Of a stretch of DNA of 13,937 nucleotides, positions 7,303 through 13,937 are shown piece by piece. A program made the position numbers and the translations under genes. The notes under the pieces are model-generated. The model was not told the DNA's origin. It made no database searches and saw only the letters and a list, made by a program, of their open reading frames with translations. The DNA is from JAJKIP01 sp040509055 (GTDB taxonomy: Bacteria; Bacteroidota; Bacteroidia; Chitinophagales; Chitinophagaceae): the NCBI GenBank assembly GCA_040509055.1, contig JBEVLT010000483.1, positions 1 through 13,937 of the forward strand, read 5' to 3'. Each line of letters starts with the position of its first letter. Within the stretch, counting starts at the first letter, position 1.

Positions 7303-7429
7303 AAAACAGCTTTAAAAAGTAGTATTCTAAAATAACTATTTCCCCCAAAGGATCAGGGAAAACATCATCGCCGCCACCCGCATATTCAGGAAGCCGCTAT
7401 CTTAGTAGCTGCTGCCCCAAACCAACGAC
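7303..7429. promoter_or_regulatory. Divergent promoter region of two hydrolase genes
   Basis: These 127 bases separate the starts of the iminopeptidase-like gene (minus) and the amidohydrolase gene (plus) and must hold promoters for both. No full TTTG-N20-TAnnTTTG pair is visible. One-mismatch -7 boxes are TATTTTAG on the minus strand (7327-7334) and TATCTTAG on the plus strand (7398-7405). An imperfect inverted repeat, TAGTATT (7320-7326) and AATAACTA (7331-7338), overlaps the minus-strand box and could be an operator. The nearby AraC regulator is a plausible but unproven binder. Confidence 0.4.
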
Positions 7430-9064
7430 ATGAAAAAAATATCCTGGATCGCCCTGTTCGCCCTGGGCTGCCTGGCCTGCTCGCGCAAAGAAAGGGCCGA
7501 CCTGCTGGTGTACAATGCGGTGATCTACACCATCGATTCCTCCTTTTCCACCGCCCAGGCCATGGTGATACGCGATGGAAAGATCATCGAGACCGGTACC
7601 ACCGCCGGGCTGCAGGAAAAATACGCCGCCGCCACGCAGCTGGATGCGGCTGGTAAATTCATCTATCCCGGGTTTATCGACGCACATGCCCATTTTGCCG
7701 GGTATGGCAACAGCCTGCAGCGGGCCAATCTGGCCGGCACACATAGCTGGGACGAAGTGGTGGAAAGAACCCGGCGGTTTGCAGCAGCCAACCCCGAAGG
7801 ATGGGTAACCGGCCGGGGATGGGATCAGAACGACTGGACAACCAAACAATACCCTGGCAACGAAGCCCTGAACCGCTTGTTTCCCGACCGCCCGGTGCTG
7901 CTGACGCGCATCGACGGCCATGCCGCCATCGCCAACCAGAAAGCCCTGGACCTGGCCGGCGTCCAACCCGGTGACCGGGTGGCCGGGGGTGAAATAGAAA
8001 CCATCAACGGCAAACTGACCGGCATCCTGGTCGATAATGCGGTGGACCGGATAGCGGCAAAAATACCGGCTGCGGATGCGGCCCTGCTCAGCAAGGCCTT
8101 GCTGGCCGCACAGCAAAATTGCTTTGCCACCGGGCTGACCACCGTGGACGATTGCGGGCTGAATTTTTCCGATATCCTCTTTATCGACAGCCTGCAAAAA
8201 GAAGGCAGGCTGAAAATGCGCATCTATGCCATGCTCAGCGATGCGCCGGAAAATTTTGACTTTGCTTTCTCCAGGGGAAAGATCAAAACGGACAGGCTGA
8301 ATGTACGTGCGTTCAAGGTATATGCCGATGGTGCGTTGGGATCACGGGGCGCCTGCCTGCTGCAGCCCTACCACGACCAACCCGGCTGGAGGGGGTTCCT
8401 GCTCAGCCCGGCACAGCATTTCGATTCGGTGGCGGCGCTCCTGCTGGCCAAAGATTTTCAAATGTGTACCCATGCCATCGGCGACAGCGGCAACCGGACC
8501 GTGCTGGATATTTACGCCCGGCACCTGCAGGGTAAGAACGACCGGCGGTGGCGCATCGAACATGCGCAGGTTGTCAGCCCGAACGATTTTGAACTGTTCG
8601 GCCATTATAGTATTATCCCTTCCGTGCAGCCCACCCATGCCACCAGCGATATGTACTGGGCGGGCGACCGCCTCGGGGCCGAACGGCTGAAAGGGGCTTA
8701 TGCCTACCGGCAGCTGCTGCAGCAAAACGGGTGGATACCGCTGGGAACGGACTTCCCGGTGGAAGACATCTCGCCGTTCAAAACGTTTTATGCCGCCGTG
8801 GTCAGAAAAGATGCACAGGGCTGGCCGGGTGGCGGCTTTCAGCCGGAAAATGCCCTGACGCGCGAAGAAGCGCTGCGGGGAATGACCATCTGGGCAGCAA
8901 GGGCCAACTTCGAGGAAACCGAAAAAGGGTCGCTGGAAAAAGGGAAATGGGCCGACTTCGTCATCCTCGATGCAGACCTGCTGCAGGCAGCGCCGGAAAA
9001 ACTGCTCGCGATCCGTGTAGTGAAAACCTTTATTGGGGGAGAAAACGTGTACGAAACCCGATAA
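7430..9064 (+). CDS. YtcJ-like metal-dependent amidohydrolase, probable lipoprotein
   Basis: A 544-residue protein of the amidohydrolase superfamily, YtcJ/N-substituted formamide deformylase-like branch (amidohydrolase family 3). IYPGFIDAHAHF (78-89) gives metal ligands His86 and His88; FKVYADGALGSRGA (295-308) holds Lys296, which may be the carboxylated bridging lysine; His348 (THAIGD), His378 (IEHAQ) and Asp441 (GTDFP) complete the metal site. TGRGWDQNDW (127-136), with the later RIDGHAAIANQKAL, is typical of this branch. All key residues are present. The N-terminus MKKISWIALFALGCLACSRK is a signal with Cys17 (or Cys14) as lipid attachment site, so the enzyme probably sits in the periplasm or outer membrane. 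It is divergent from the iminopeptidase-like gene. The substrate (an amide or N-acyl compound) is unknown. Confidence 0.9.
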   Translation: MKKISWIALFALGCLACSRKERADLLVYNAVIYTIDSSFSTAQAMVIRDGKIIETGTTAGLQEKYAAATQLDAAGKFIYPGFIDAHAHFAGYGNSLQRANLAGTHSWDEVVERTRRFAAANPEGWVTGRGWDQNDWTTKQYPGNEALNRLFPDRPVLLTRIDGHAAIANQKALDLAGVQPGDRVAGGEIETINGKLTGILVDNAVDRIAAKIPAADAALLSKALLAAQQNCFATGLTTVDDCGLNFSDILFIDSLQKEGRLKMRIYAMLSDAPENFDFAFSRGKIKTDRLNVRAFKVYADGALGSRGACLLQPYHDQPGWRGFLLSPAQHFDSVAALLLAKDFQMCTHAIGDSGNRTVLDIYARHLQGKNDRRWRIEHAQVVSPNDFELFGHYSIIPSVQPTHATSDMYWAGDRLGAERLKGAYAYRQLLQQNGWIPLGTDFPVEDISPFKTFYAAVVRKDAQGWPGGGFQPENALTREEALRGMTIWAARANFEETEKGSLEKGKWADFVILDADLLQAAPEKLLAIRVVKTFIGGENVYETR

Positions 9065-9108
9065 CCCCACCGGCATAGACTTATCAGCCCTTATACATTC
9101 AGCGAAAT

Positions 9109-9120
9109 CCACATTTGTGG
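9109..9120. repeat. Short inverted repeat before the amidotransferase gene
   Basis: CCACA (9109-9113) and TGTGG (9116-9120) are perfect 5-base arms around TT. It lies 55 bases before the ATG at 9176 and could be an operator half-site pair or the weak 3' hairpin of the preceding gene. No T-run follows, so a terminator is unlikely. Confidence 0.25.
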
Positions 9121-9163
9121 GGAACCTGCGCTGCTGCTTCCCTGCCGAAATCCGTAAAATGAT

Positions 9164-9171
9164 TAAATTTG
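9164..9171 (+). promoter_or_regulatory. TAAATTTG box directly before the amidotransferase start
   Basis: TAAATTTG matches the Bacteroidota -7 consensus TAnnTTTG fully and ends four bases before the ATG at 9176. If active, transcription would begin at or near the A of the ATG and the message would be leaderless. No TTTG is present at the right distance upstream (9140-9144 reads CCCTG), so this may be chance or a weak promoter. Confidence 0.3.
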
Positions 9172-9175
9172 CCGG

Positions 9176-10018
9176 ATGATTGGTAGTGAAAAAAGAACTG
9201 TCCGCATTGCCGTGCTCGACCTGTACGAAGGCCATGCCAACCAGGGCATGCGCTGCATCCGCCAGATCATCAAAGGGTGGGCAGAGCAGAGCGACCTTGA
9301 TGTCCGGTACCGCGAGTTTGATGTGCGGGTGAAAAACGAGCTTCCCGATACCTCCTTCGATATTTATATTTCCAGCGGCGGCCCCGGCGACCCGCTGCTT
9401 TCCCGCTTCGATGACTGGGATATTGCCTGGTGCAAATGGCTCAAGGAAATCTATCGCTGGAATGAAAATCCGGGCACTACCAATAAAAAACACGTCTTTT
9501 TCATCTGCCACTCTTTCCAGCTGGCCAGCCGCTACTTCAATGCAGGACTGGTGTGCAAACGGAAATCAACAGCCTTTGGCGTATTTCCGGTACATATGCT
9601 GGAAGCCGGCAGCCAGGAGCCGGTCTTTGACGGGCTCCGCGATCCTTTCTATGCCGTAGACAGCCGCGACCACCAGGTGATACAGCCCAACCAGGGGCTG
9701 CTGCAGAAAACAGGCGGCAAAGTACTGTGCATCGAAAAGATCCGTTCGCATGTGCCTTACGAAAGAGCCGTGATGGCCATCCGGTTCAACGAGTACATGG
9801 TCGGCACCCAGTTTCACCCCGAAGCAGATGCGCAAGGCATGAGCCTGCACCTGCAGACGGAAGAAAAAAGAAAAACGGTGATCGAAAGCCATGGAGAAGA
9901 AAAGCTGCTGAGCATGCTGGAACATCTCAATGACCCGGATAAGATCCGGTGGACCTACTCGCATATCCTTCCCAACTTTCTCAACCAGTCTGTAGGGCAG
10001 CTGGAAGAAGTCGTGTAG
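9176..10018 (+). CDS. Class-I glutamine amidotransferase-like protein
   Basis: A 280-residue protein with a class-I glutamine amidotransferase (GATase1) fold. RIAVLDLYEG (10-19) is the first strand, ISSGGPGDP (65-73) the oxyanion loop, FFICHSFQLA (108-117) the nucleophile elbow with Cys111, and GTQFHPEAD (210-218) supplies His214 and Glu216. The triad is complete, so the enzyme should hydrolyse a glutamine-like or gamma-glutamyl amide. A C-terminal extension of about 60 residues after the triad, charged and helical in character, is longer than in minimal GATase1 domains. No synthetase is fused to it; the ATP-grasp gene 55 bases downstream is the natural partner. It may provide ammonia, or act as a gamma-glutamyl hydrolase as PuuD does. 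The ATG at 9176 is chosen because later in-frame starts would remove the first strand. Confidence 0.87.
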   Translation: MIGSEKRTVRIAVLDLYEGHANQGMRCIRQIIKGWAEQSDLDVRYREFDVRVKNELPDTSFDIYISSGGPGDPLLSRFDDWDIAWCKWLKEIYRWNENPGTTNKKHVFFICHSFQLASRYFNAGLVCKRKSTAFGVFPVHMLEAGSQEPVFDGLRDPFYAVDSRDHQVIQPNQGLLQKTGGKVLCIEKIRSHVPYERAVMAIRFNEYMVGTQFHPEADAQGMSLHLQTEEKRKTVIESHGEEKLLSMLEHLNDPDKIRWTYSHILPNFLNQSVGQLEEVV

Positions 10019-10020
10019 TT

Positions 10021-10051
10021 TTTGGTTGCTTTACGGCTATACCGTAACTTG
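10021..10051 (+). promoter_or_regulatory. Possible internal promoter for the second ATP-grasp gene
   Basis: TTTG at 10021-10024 is followed after 20 bases by TAACTTG at 10045-10051, close to the TTTG-N20-TAnnTTTG pattern with one T fewer in the second box. The start point would be near 10057, leaving a leader of about 16 bases before the ATG at 10074. It would let the ATP-grasp and cupin genes be expressed apart from the amidotransferase gene. Confidence 0.4.
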
Positions 10052-10073
10052 ACGCTATCTAAAGCATCGATTC

Positions 10074-11270
10074 ATGGTACCCGCTCTCCGCTCGGCATTC
10101 AACAACAATTTTTCATCCGCAACATACCAGGCTTTCCTGGATGAGCTGCATGCCGTACATCCGGATGCGATCGAATTCAGGGTGGCTGAAACGCCGGTCT
10201 TTGTGCCTAAAGATTTTACACAAAAAATGCTCTCGGCCTGCGAAAGCATCGTGGATATCATCATCGACCCGAAGTTCAAAGAGCTGACGAAAAATGCTAT
10301 CCCCAAGGACCTGCAGGTGCCGGGCGAAAACGAGCATACTCATTTCATCGCCTTCGACTTCGGCATCTGCATCAACGAAGAAGGTGAATACGAACCGCAG
10401 CTGATCGAAATGCAGGGCTTTCCCACCCTGTTTGCTTATGAAGTGCTGGTAGATGATATTTGCCGCAAGCACTTTGAGCTCCCTGATAACTACGAGGCCT
10501 ACCTGGGTGGTCATACGAGGGCTTCCTACCTGCAGCTATTGAATGATATCCTTACCGGCGGGCACGATCCTGAGCAGGTGATCCTGCTGGAAATATTCCC
10601 GCACCGGCAAAAGACAAGGATCGATTTTTACTGCACGCAGGATTATACGGGCATCAAACCGGTATGCCTCACGGAGCTGATCCGCGAAGGCAGGAAATTG
10701 TATTATGACAACGATGGTAAAAAGACCGAGATCAAACGCATTTACAACCGCGTGATCTTTGACGACCTGCAGCAGCAGGCGCCGGAGGTGCAGGAAAAAG
10801 GAAAGATACTCTTTGAAGACCTGGATGTGGAATGGTGCCCGCACCCCAACTGGTTTTACCGCATCAGCAAATACACGCTGCCCCTGATCCGTCACCCTTA
10901 CGTACCGCCGACTTTCTTCCTGAACGAAGTGCAGCAGGTGCCTGCCGACCTGGAGAACTACGTACTCAAACCCTTGTTTTCCTTTGCGGGCCAGGGCGTG
11001 GTGATCGACGTGACCCCTGCCGATATCGAAAACGTAAAAGACCCGGAAAACTGGATCCTGCAGCGCAAAGTAAAATACGCCGATGTGATCGAAACGCCGG
11101 ATATACCGGCCAAGGCCGAGATACGCATCTTTTATTTCTGGAAAGATGGAGACACCCGTCCTGTACCCACCAACAACCTGGCGCGGCTGAGCAAAGGCAA
11201 AATGATCGGCGTGCGGTACAACAAGGACAAAGAATGGGTGGGCGGCAGTTTTTGCCTGTTTGAGAAATAA
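10074..11270 (+). CDS. Divergent ATP-grasp protein, glutathionylspermidine-synthetase-like
   Basis: A 398-residue protein that I read as a distant ATP-grasp ligase resembling the synthetase part of glutathionylspermidine synthetase and its relatives. The segment DFGICINEEGEYEPQLIEMQ (95-114), with GFPTLFAYEV after it, resembles the 'D-F-x-G-x-P-x-lIE-N' part of those enzymes. IKRIYNRVIFDD (220-231), ISKYTLPLIRHPYVPPTFFL (264-283), YVLKPLFSFAGQGVVID (296-312) with Lys299 and a Gly-rich loop, WILQRKVKY (327-335) as the adenine strand, and AEIRIFYFW (348-356) follow the ATP-grasp order. Databases may list it only as hypothetical. It lacks the amidase domain fused in E. coli Gss; the amidotransferase-like gene 55 bases upstream could fill that role in trans. 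The cupin ATG lies two bases after its stop, so the two are surely cotranscribed. Confidence 0.72.
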   Translation: MVPALRSAFNNNFSSATYQAFLDELHAVHPDAIEFRVAETPVFVPKDFTQKMLSACESIVDIIIDPKFKELTKNAIPKDLQVPGENEHTHFIAFDFGICINEEGEYEPQLIEMQGFPTLFAYEVLVDDICRKHFELPDNYEAYLGGHTRASYLQLLNDILTGGHDPEQVILLEIFPHRQKTRIDFYCTQDYTGIKPVCLTELIREGRKLYYDNDGKKTEIKRIYNRVIFDDLQQQAPEVQEKGKILFEDLDVEWCPHPNWFYRISKYTLPLIRHPYVPPTFFLNEVQQVPADLENYVLKPLFSFAGQGVVIDVTPADIENVKDPENWILQRKVKYADVIETPDIPAKAEIRIFYFWKDGDTRPVPTNNLARLSKGKMIGVRYNKDKEWVGGSFCLFEK

Positions 11271-11272
11271 CC

Positions 11273-11596
11273 ATGCAACCAATCAAAAATATTCCATCGA
11301 AAGAGCTGGCGCCCGGCCTGACCGGTCATTATGTGCATGGCAGCAGCATGACCTTCGGGTATGTAGAAGTAAAAGCCGGCAGCAACCTGCCGGAGCACCA
11401 GCATGTGCATGAACAGATCACGTATATCCTGGAAGGAGAACTGGAGATGATCATCGGTGGCAAGGCCTGCACGCTTACGGCGGGTATGTACTATGTAATT
11501 CCCTCGCGTACGCCGCATTCAGCTATTGCTCATACGGATTGCAGGCTTATCGATGTGTTCAGTCCCGTACGGGAAGAATACCGGCCACAGGGATGA
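11273..11596 (+). CDS. Small single-domain cupin
   Basis: A 107-residue cupin of the Cupin_2 type, one beta-barrel and no other domain. Motif 1 is PEHQHVHEQITYILEGELEM (40-59) with His42, His44 and Glu47 or Gln48 as metal ligands; motif 2 is GMYYVIPSRTPHSA (71-84) with His82. All ligands are present, so it should bind a divalent metal such as iron, manganese or zinc. Such proteins act as isomerases, dioxygenases or small-molecule sensors; which of these applies cannot be read here. It starts two bases after the stop of the GspS-like gene, implying coupled translation and a role in the same pathway. It converges on tex, with seven bases between the stops. Confidence 0.92.
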   Translation: MQPIKNIPSKELAPGLTGHYVHGSSMTFGYVEVKAGSNLPEHQHVHEQITYILEGELEMIIGGKACTLTAGMYYVIPSRTPHSAIAHTDCRLIDVFSPVREEYRPQG

Positions 11597-11603
11597 GACA
11601 GAC

Positions 11604-13871
11604 CTAATCCTTGAATTTTTTCTTCAGCTCCATCAGCTTGGAGTGAAAAGGATTGGACGGTTGCTGCACCGGTTTTTGATTCCCTCTCCGGTCGTCTCTT
11701 TTTACCTGTTTTTGTCCACCTGCACTGTCCCGTTTTTCCATCGCTTCTTTGATCGAAAGGGAGATCCGTTTTCTGGCCGTATCCACTTCCAGCACGGTCA
11801 CCATCACCTGCTGGTTCAGCTTCACGGCTTCGTTGGGATCGCTGATGTAGCGGTTGCTCAGGTGTGAAATATGCACCAGCCCGTCCTGCTTTACCCCCAC
11901 GTTCACAAATGCCCCGAAGTTGGTGATATTGGTGACGATACCCGGCAGCTTCATACCCGGCTTCAGGTCTTCCATGGTGTTGACACCTTCTGCAAAACGG
12001 AACTCTTCGATTGTTGAGCGCGGATCGCGGCCCGGTTTCTCCAGCTCTTTCAGGATGTCTTCGATCGTATATTGACCAATGGTTTCGGTGACAAAATCTT
12101 TTACGGTGATCTGTTTGCGCAGCTCCGGCTTGCGGATCAGCTCATCCACGCTGCAGTTCAGCCGGTCTGCCATCGCTTTTACTACCGGGTAGCTTTCGGG
12201 GTGCACAGCCGAATTGTCCAGCGGGTTTTCGGCATTCGCAATCCGTAAAAAGCCGGCGCATTGCTCGAAGGCTTTCGGGCCAAGCATCGATACTTTTTTC
12301 AGTTCTTCCCGGGTTTTGAAACGCCCGTTCTTTGTCCTGTACTCCACGATGTTTTTGGCAATGGTGCCGCTGAGCCCCGATACATAGGTCAGCAGGTGGC
12401 GGCTGGCCGTATTCACTTCCACGCCCACAAAGTTTACGCAGCTTTCTACCACATGATCCAGCGAGTCCTTTAGTTTATTCTGGTTTACATCATGCTGGTA
12501 CTGGCCCACGCCGATACTTTTTGCGTCGATCTTGACCAACTCGCTCAACGGATCAAGCAGCCTGCGACCAATGCTGATCGCCCCGCGTACCGTCACGTCG
12601 TGATCGGGAAATTCCTCGCGGGCTACTTCACTCGCGGAGTAGATGGAGGCGCCGCTTTCATTGACCATGAACACGGATACATTGCGGCCAAAGTCAATGG
12701 AACGTGCAAACTGTTCCGTTTCCTTACTGGCAGTACCGTTGCCATATCCGATAGCTTCGATGTCATATTTACTCACCAGTTCTTTTACTGTCAGCGCAGC
12801 GCCCTGCCAGTCGTTCTGCGGAGCATGCGGATAAATAGCCGTGTTATACAGCAGCGTGCCCTGTTCGTCCAGGCATACCAGTTTGCAGCCGGTACGGAAA
12901 CCGGGGTCAAGCGCCAGCACTCTTTTTTGCCCCAGTGGCGAGGCCAGCAGCAGCTGCCGGAGGTTTTCGGCAAATACATGGATGGCTTCCTCGTCGGCCT
13001 TTGTCTTGCTGCTCATGCGGAACTCCGTTTCAATGGACGATTTCAGCAGGCGTTGGTAGCTGTCTTCCACAGCCAGCGACACCTGTTGGGCAGCAGGCCC
13101 GGTAGATTTGACAAAGATGCGTTTCAGCGCTTCGGTAGCCGTCTCTTTATCCACGGCAATGTCCATGATCAGGAAACCTTCTTTCTCCCCGCGGCGGATG
13201 GCCAGGAGGCGGTGCGAAGGACTCTGTGACAGCGGTTCGCTGAACTCGAAGTAGTCGCGGTATTTCTGCGCATCGGCTTCTTCCTTTTTCGAGGTAAGTA
13301 CCCGGGAAGATAATGCGCCCTCTTCCTGGAACAGTTTGCGGATGCTGTTGCGTGCCTGCTCATGCTCGGCCACCCATTCTGCAATAATATCCCGCGCGCC
13401 CTGCAGGGCTTCTGCGGTATCTTTCACATTTTCATTGACGTAGTTAGCGGCTTCCTGCTCCACTTCTACGGCCCCTTGCTCAAACAGCAGTTTGGCCAGG
13501 GGCTCCAGTCCTTTTTCGATAGCCGTAGTGGCCCTGGTTTTGCGCTTGGGCTTATAAGGGAGGTAAATATCTTCCAGTACGGTGGCATCCACGCAGTCTT
13601 CGATCCGCTTTTTCAGCTCAGGCGTCATCTTGCCCGCTTCTTCGATCGTCTTAACAACGGTCTCTTTTCTCTTCGCCAGTTCGCTGAAGTACTTCACCTG
13701 TTCTATCACCGCCGCGATCTGCACTTCGTCCATATTGCCGGTAGCTTCCTTGCGATAGCGGGCGATGAAAGGGATCGTGGCGCCTTCTTCCTGCAGGGCA
13801 ATGATATTGCTGACCTGTTTGAACGACAGGTTGAGGGTCGTCGTTATCTGCTGGGCATACTTCAGTTCCAT
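11604..13871 (-). CDS. tex: Tex family RNA-binding transcription accessory protein
   Basis: A 755-residue Tex protein, close to the family's usual length. Domains in order: N-terminal helical Tex_N region (about 5-190) with IPFIARYRKEATGNMDE (33-49) and LEDIYLPYKPKRKTRA (99-114), both strongly conserved in Tex; YqgF/RNase H-like fold (about 317-445) beginning VLALDPGFRTG with Asp322; helix-hairpin-helix region (about 480-560) with SGLSGTIAKNIVEYR; and S1 RNA-binding domain (about 638-707) with GIVTNITNFGAFVNVGVKQD. The last 45 residues are basic and of low complexity. Tex binds nucleic acid in the cytoplasm and influences transcription and RNA; bacterial Tex and eukaryotic Spt6 are related. 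It is a housekeeping gene, unrelated in function to the ligase genes, and shares only a convergent end with the cupin. Confidence 0.97.
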   Translation of the reverse strand: MELKYAQQITTTLNLSFKQVSNIIALQEEGATIPFIARYRKEATGNMDEVQIAAVIEQVKYFSELAKRKETVVKTIEEAGKMTPELKKRIEDCVDATVLEDIYLPYKPKRKTRATTAIEKGLEPLAKLLFEQGAVEVEQEAANYVNENVKDTAEALQGARDIIAEWVAEHEQARNSIRKLFQEEGALSSRVLTSKKEEADAQKYRDYFEFSEPLSQSPSHRLLAIRRGEKEGFLIMDIAVDKETATEALKRIFVKSTGPAAQQVSLAVEDSYQRLLKSSIETEFRMSSKTKADEEAIHVFAENLRQLLLASPLGQKRVLALDPGFRTGCKLVCLDEQGTLLYNTAIYPHAPQNDWQGAALTVKELVSKYDIEAIGYGNGTASKETEQFARSIDFGRNVSVFMVNESGASIYSASEVAREEFPDHDVTVRGAISIGRRLLDPLSELVKIDAKSIGVGQYQHDVNQNKLKDSLDHVVESCVNFVGVEVNTASRHLLTYVSGLSGTIAKNIVEYRTKNGRFKTREELKKVSMLGPKAFEQCAGFLRIANAENPLDNSAVHPESYPVVKAMADRLNCSVDELIRKPELRKQITVKDFVTETIGQYTIEDILKELEKPGRDPRSTIEEFRFAEGVNTMEDLKPGMKLPGIVTNITNFGAFVNVGVKQDGLVHISHLSNRYISDPNEAVKLNQQVMVTVLEVDTARKRISLSIKEAMEKRDSAGGQKQVKRDDRRGNQKPVQQPSNPFHSKLMELKKKFKD

Positions 13872-13893
13872 AGGGGGAATATTTTCGGGGGAG

Positions 13894-13901
13894 CAAATGT
13901 A
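13894..13901 (-). promoter_or_regulatory. -7 box of the tex promoter
   Basis: On the minus strand TACATTTG matches the Bacteroidota -7 consensus TAnnTTTG in full. It lies 22 bases before the tex ATG (13871), giving a start near 13887 and a leader of about 16 bases. At the -33 distance (13922-13925) the minus strand reads TTTT within a T-run, a weak substitute for TTTG. The leader is C-rich, with no Shine-Dalgarno sequence. Confidence 0.5.
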
Positions 13902-13937
13902 ACGGCTGGGGGGAGGAAAAAAAATTTGTTTTTCAGG

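Noticed and set aside
8342..9511. A 389-residue open frame on the minus strand across the amidohydrolase and amidotransferase genes
   Set aside because: It lies antisense to two genes with complete catalytic motifs and to the intergenic space between them, and its own sequence shows no family features.
12492..13229. A 245-residue plus-strand open frame opposite tex
   Set aside because: It is antisense to the conserved YqgF and Tex core regions and has no features of its own.

Overview
The window looks like chromosomal DNA of a Bacteroidota member, most likely family Chitinophagaceae. The reasons are: the type of proteins present (Uma2 endonuclease, AraC regulator with a seven-helix membrane part, relaxed lipoprotein signals, Tex protein); starts that lack a clear Shine-Dalgarno sequence; and promoter-like boxes of the Bacteroidota type (TTTG, about 20 bases, then TAnnTTTG). 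This placement is inferred from gene style, not from a marker gene. I see no rRNA, tRNA, CRISPR array, insertion sequence or phage gene. No stretch over 300 bases lacks a gene; the longest non-coding stretch is 6005-6279.

Layout. 1-890: the 3' part of an unrecognised gene, cut by the window edge, converging on a minus-strand esterase (905-1717). 1718-1870: divergent promoter region. 1871-4575: a tight plus-strand run of RimK-like ATP-grasp ligase, Uma2 endonuclease and GCS2/YbdK-type carboxylate-amine ligase. 4682-9064: a block of different content, made of a membrane-anchored AraC regulator, a minus-strand proline-iminopeptidase-like lipoprotein, and a divergent YtcJ-like amidohydrolase lipoprotein. 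9176-11596: a second plus-strand run of class-I glutamine amidotransferase-like protein, a second and divergent ATP-grasp protein resembling glutathionylspermidine synthetase, and a small cupin. 11604-13871: tex on the minus strand, converging on the cupin, with its promoter at the right edge.

How the genes may work together. The main point of interest is that three ATP-dependent or probable ATP-dependent amide-bond-forming enzymes of different families (RimK-like ATP-grasp, GCS2, GspS-like ATP-grasp) and one Cys-His-Glu amidohydrolase-type enzyme lie within about 9.7 kb on one strand. I read this as a candidate pathway that builds, and perhaps trims, a small gamma-glutamyl or peptide-like metabolite; no substrate can be read from the sequence. 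The regulator/peptidase/amidohydrolase block splits this set in two and may be a separate, envelope-located scavenging unit that was inserted or came to lie there.
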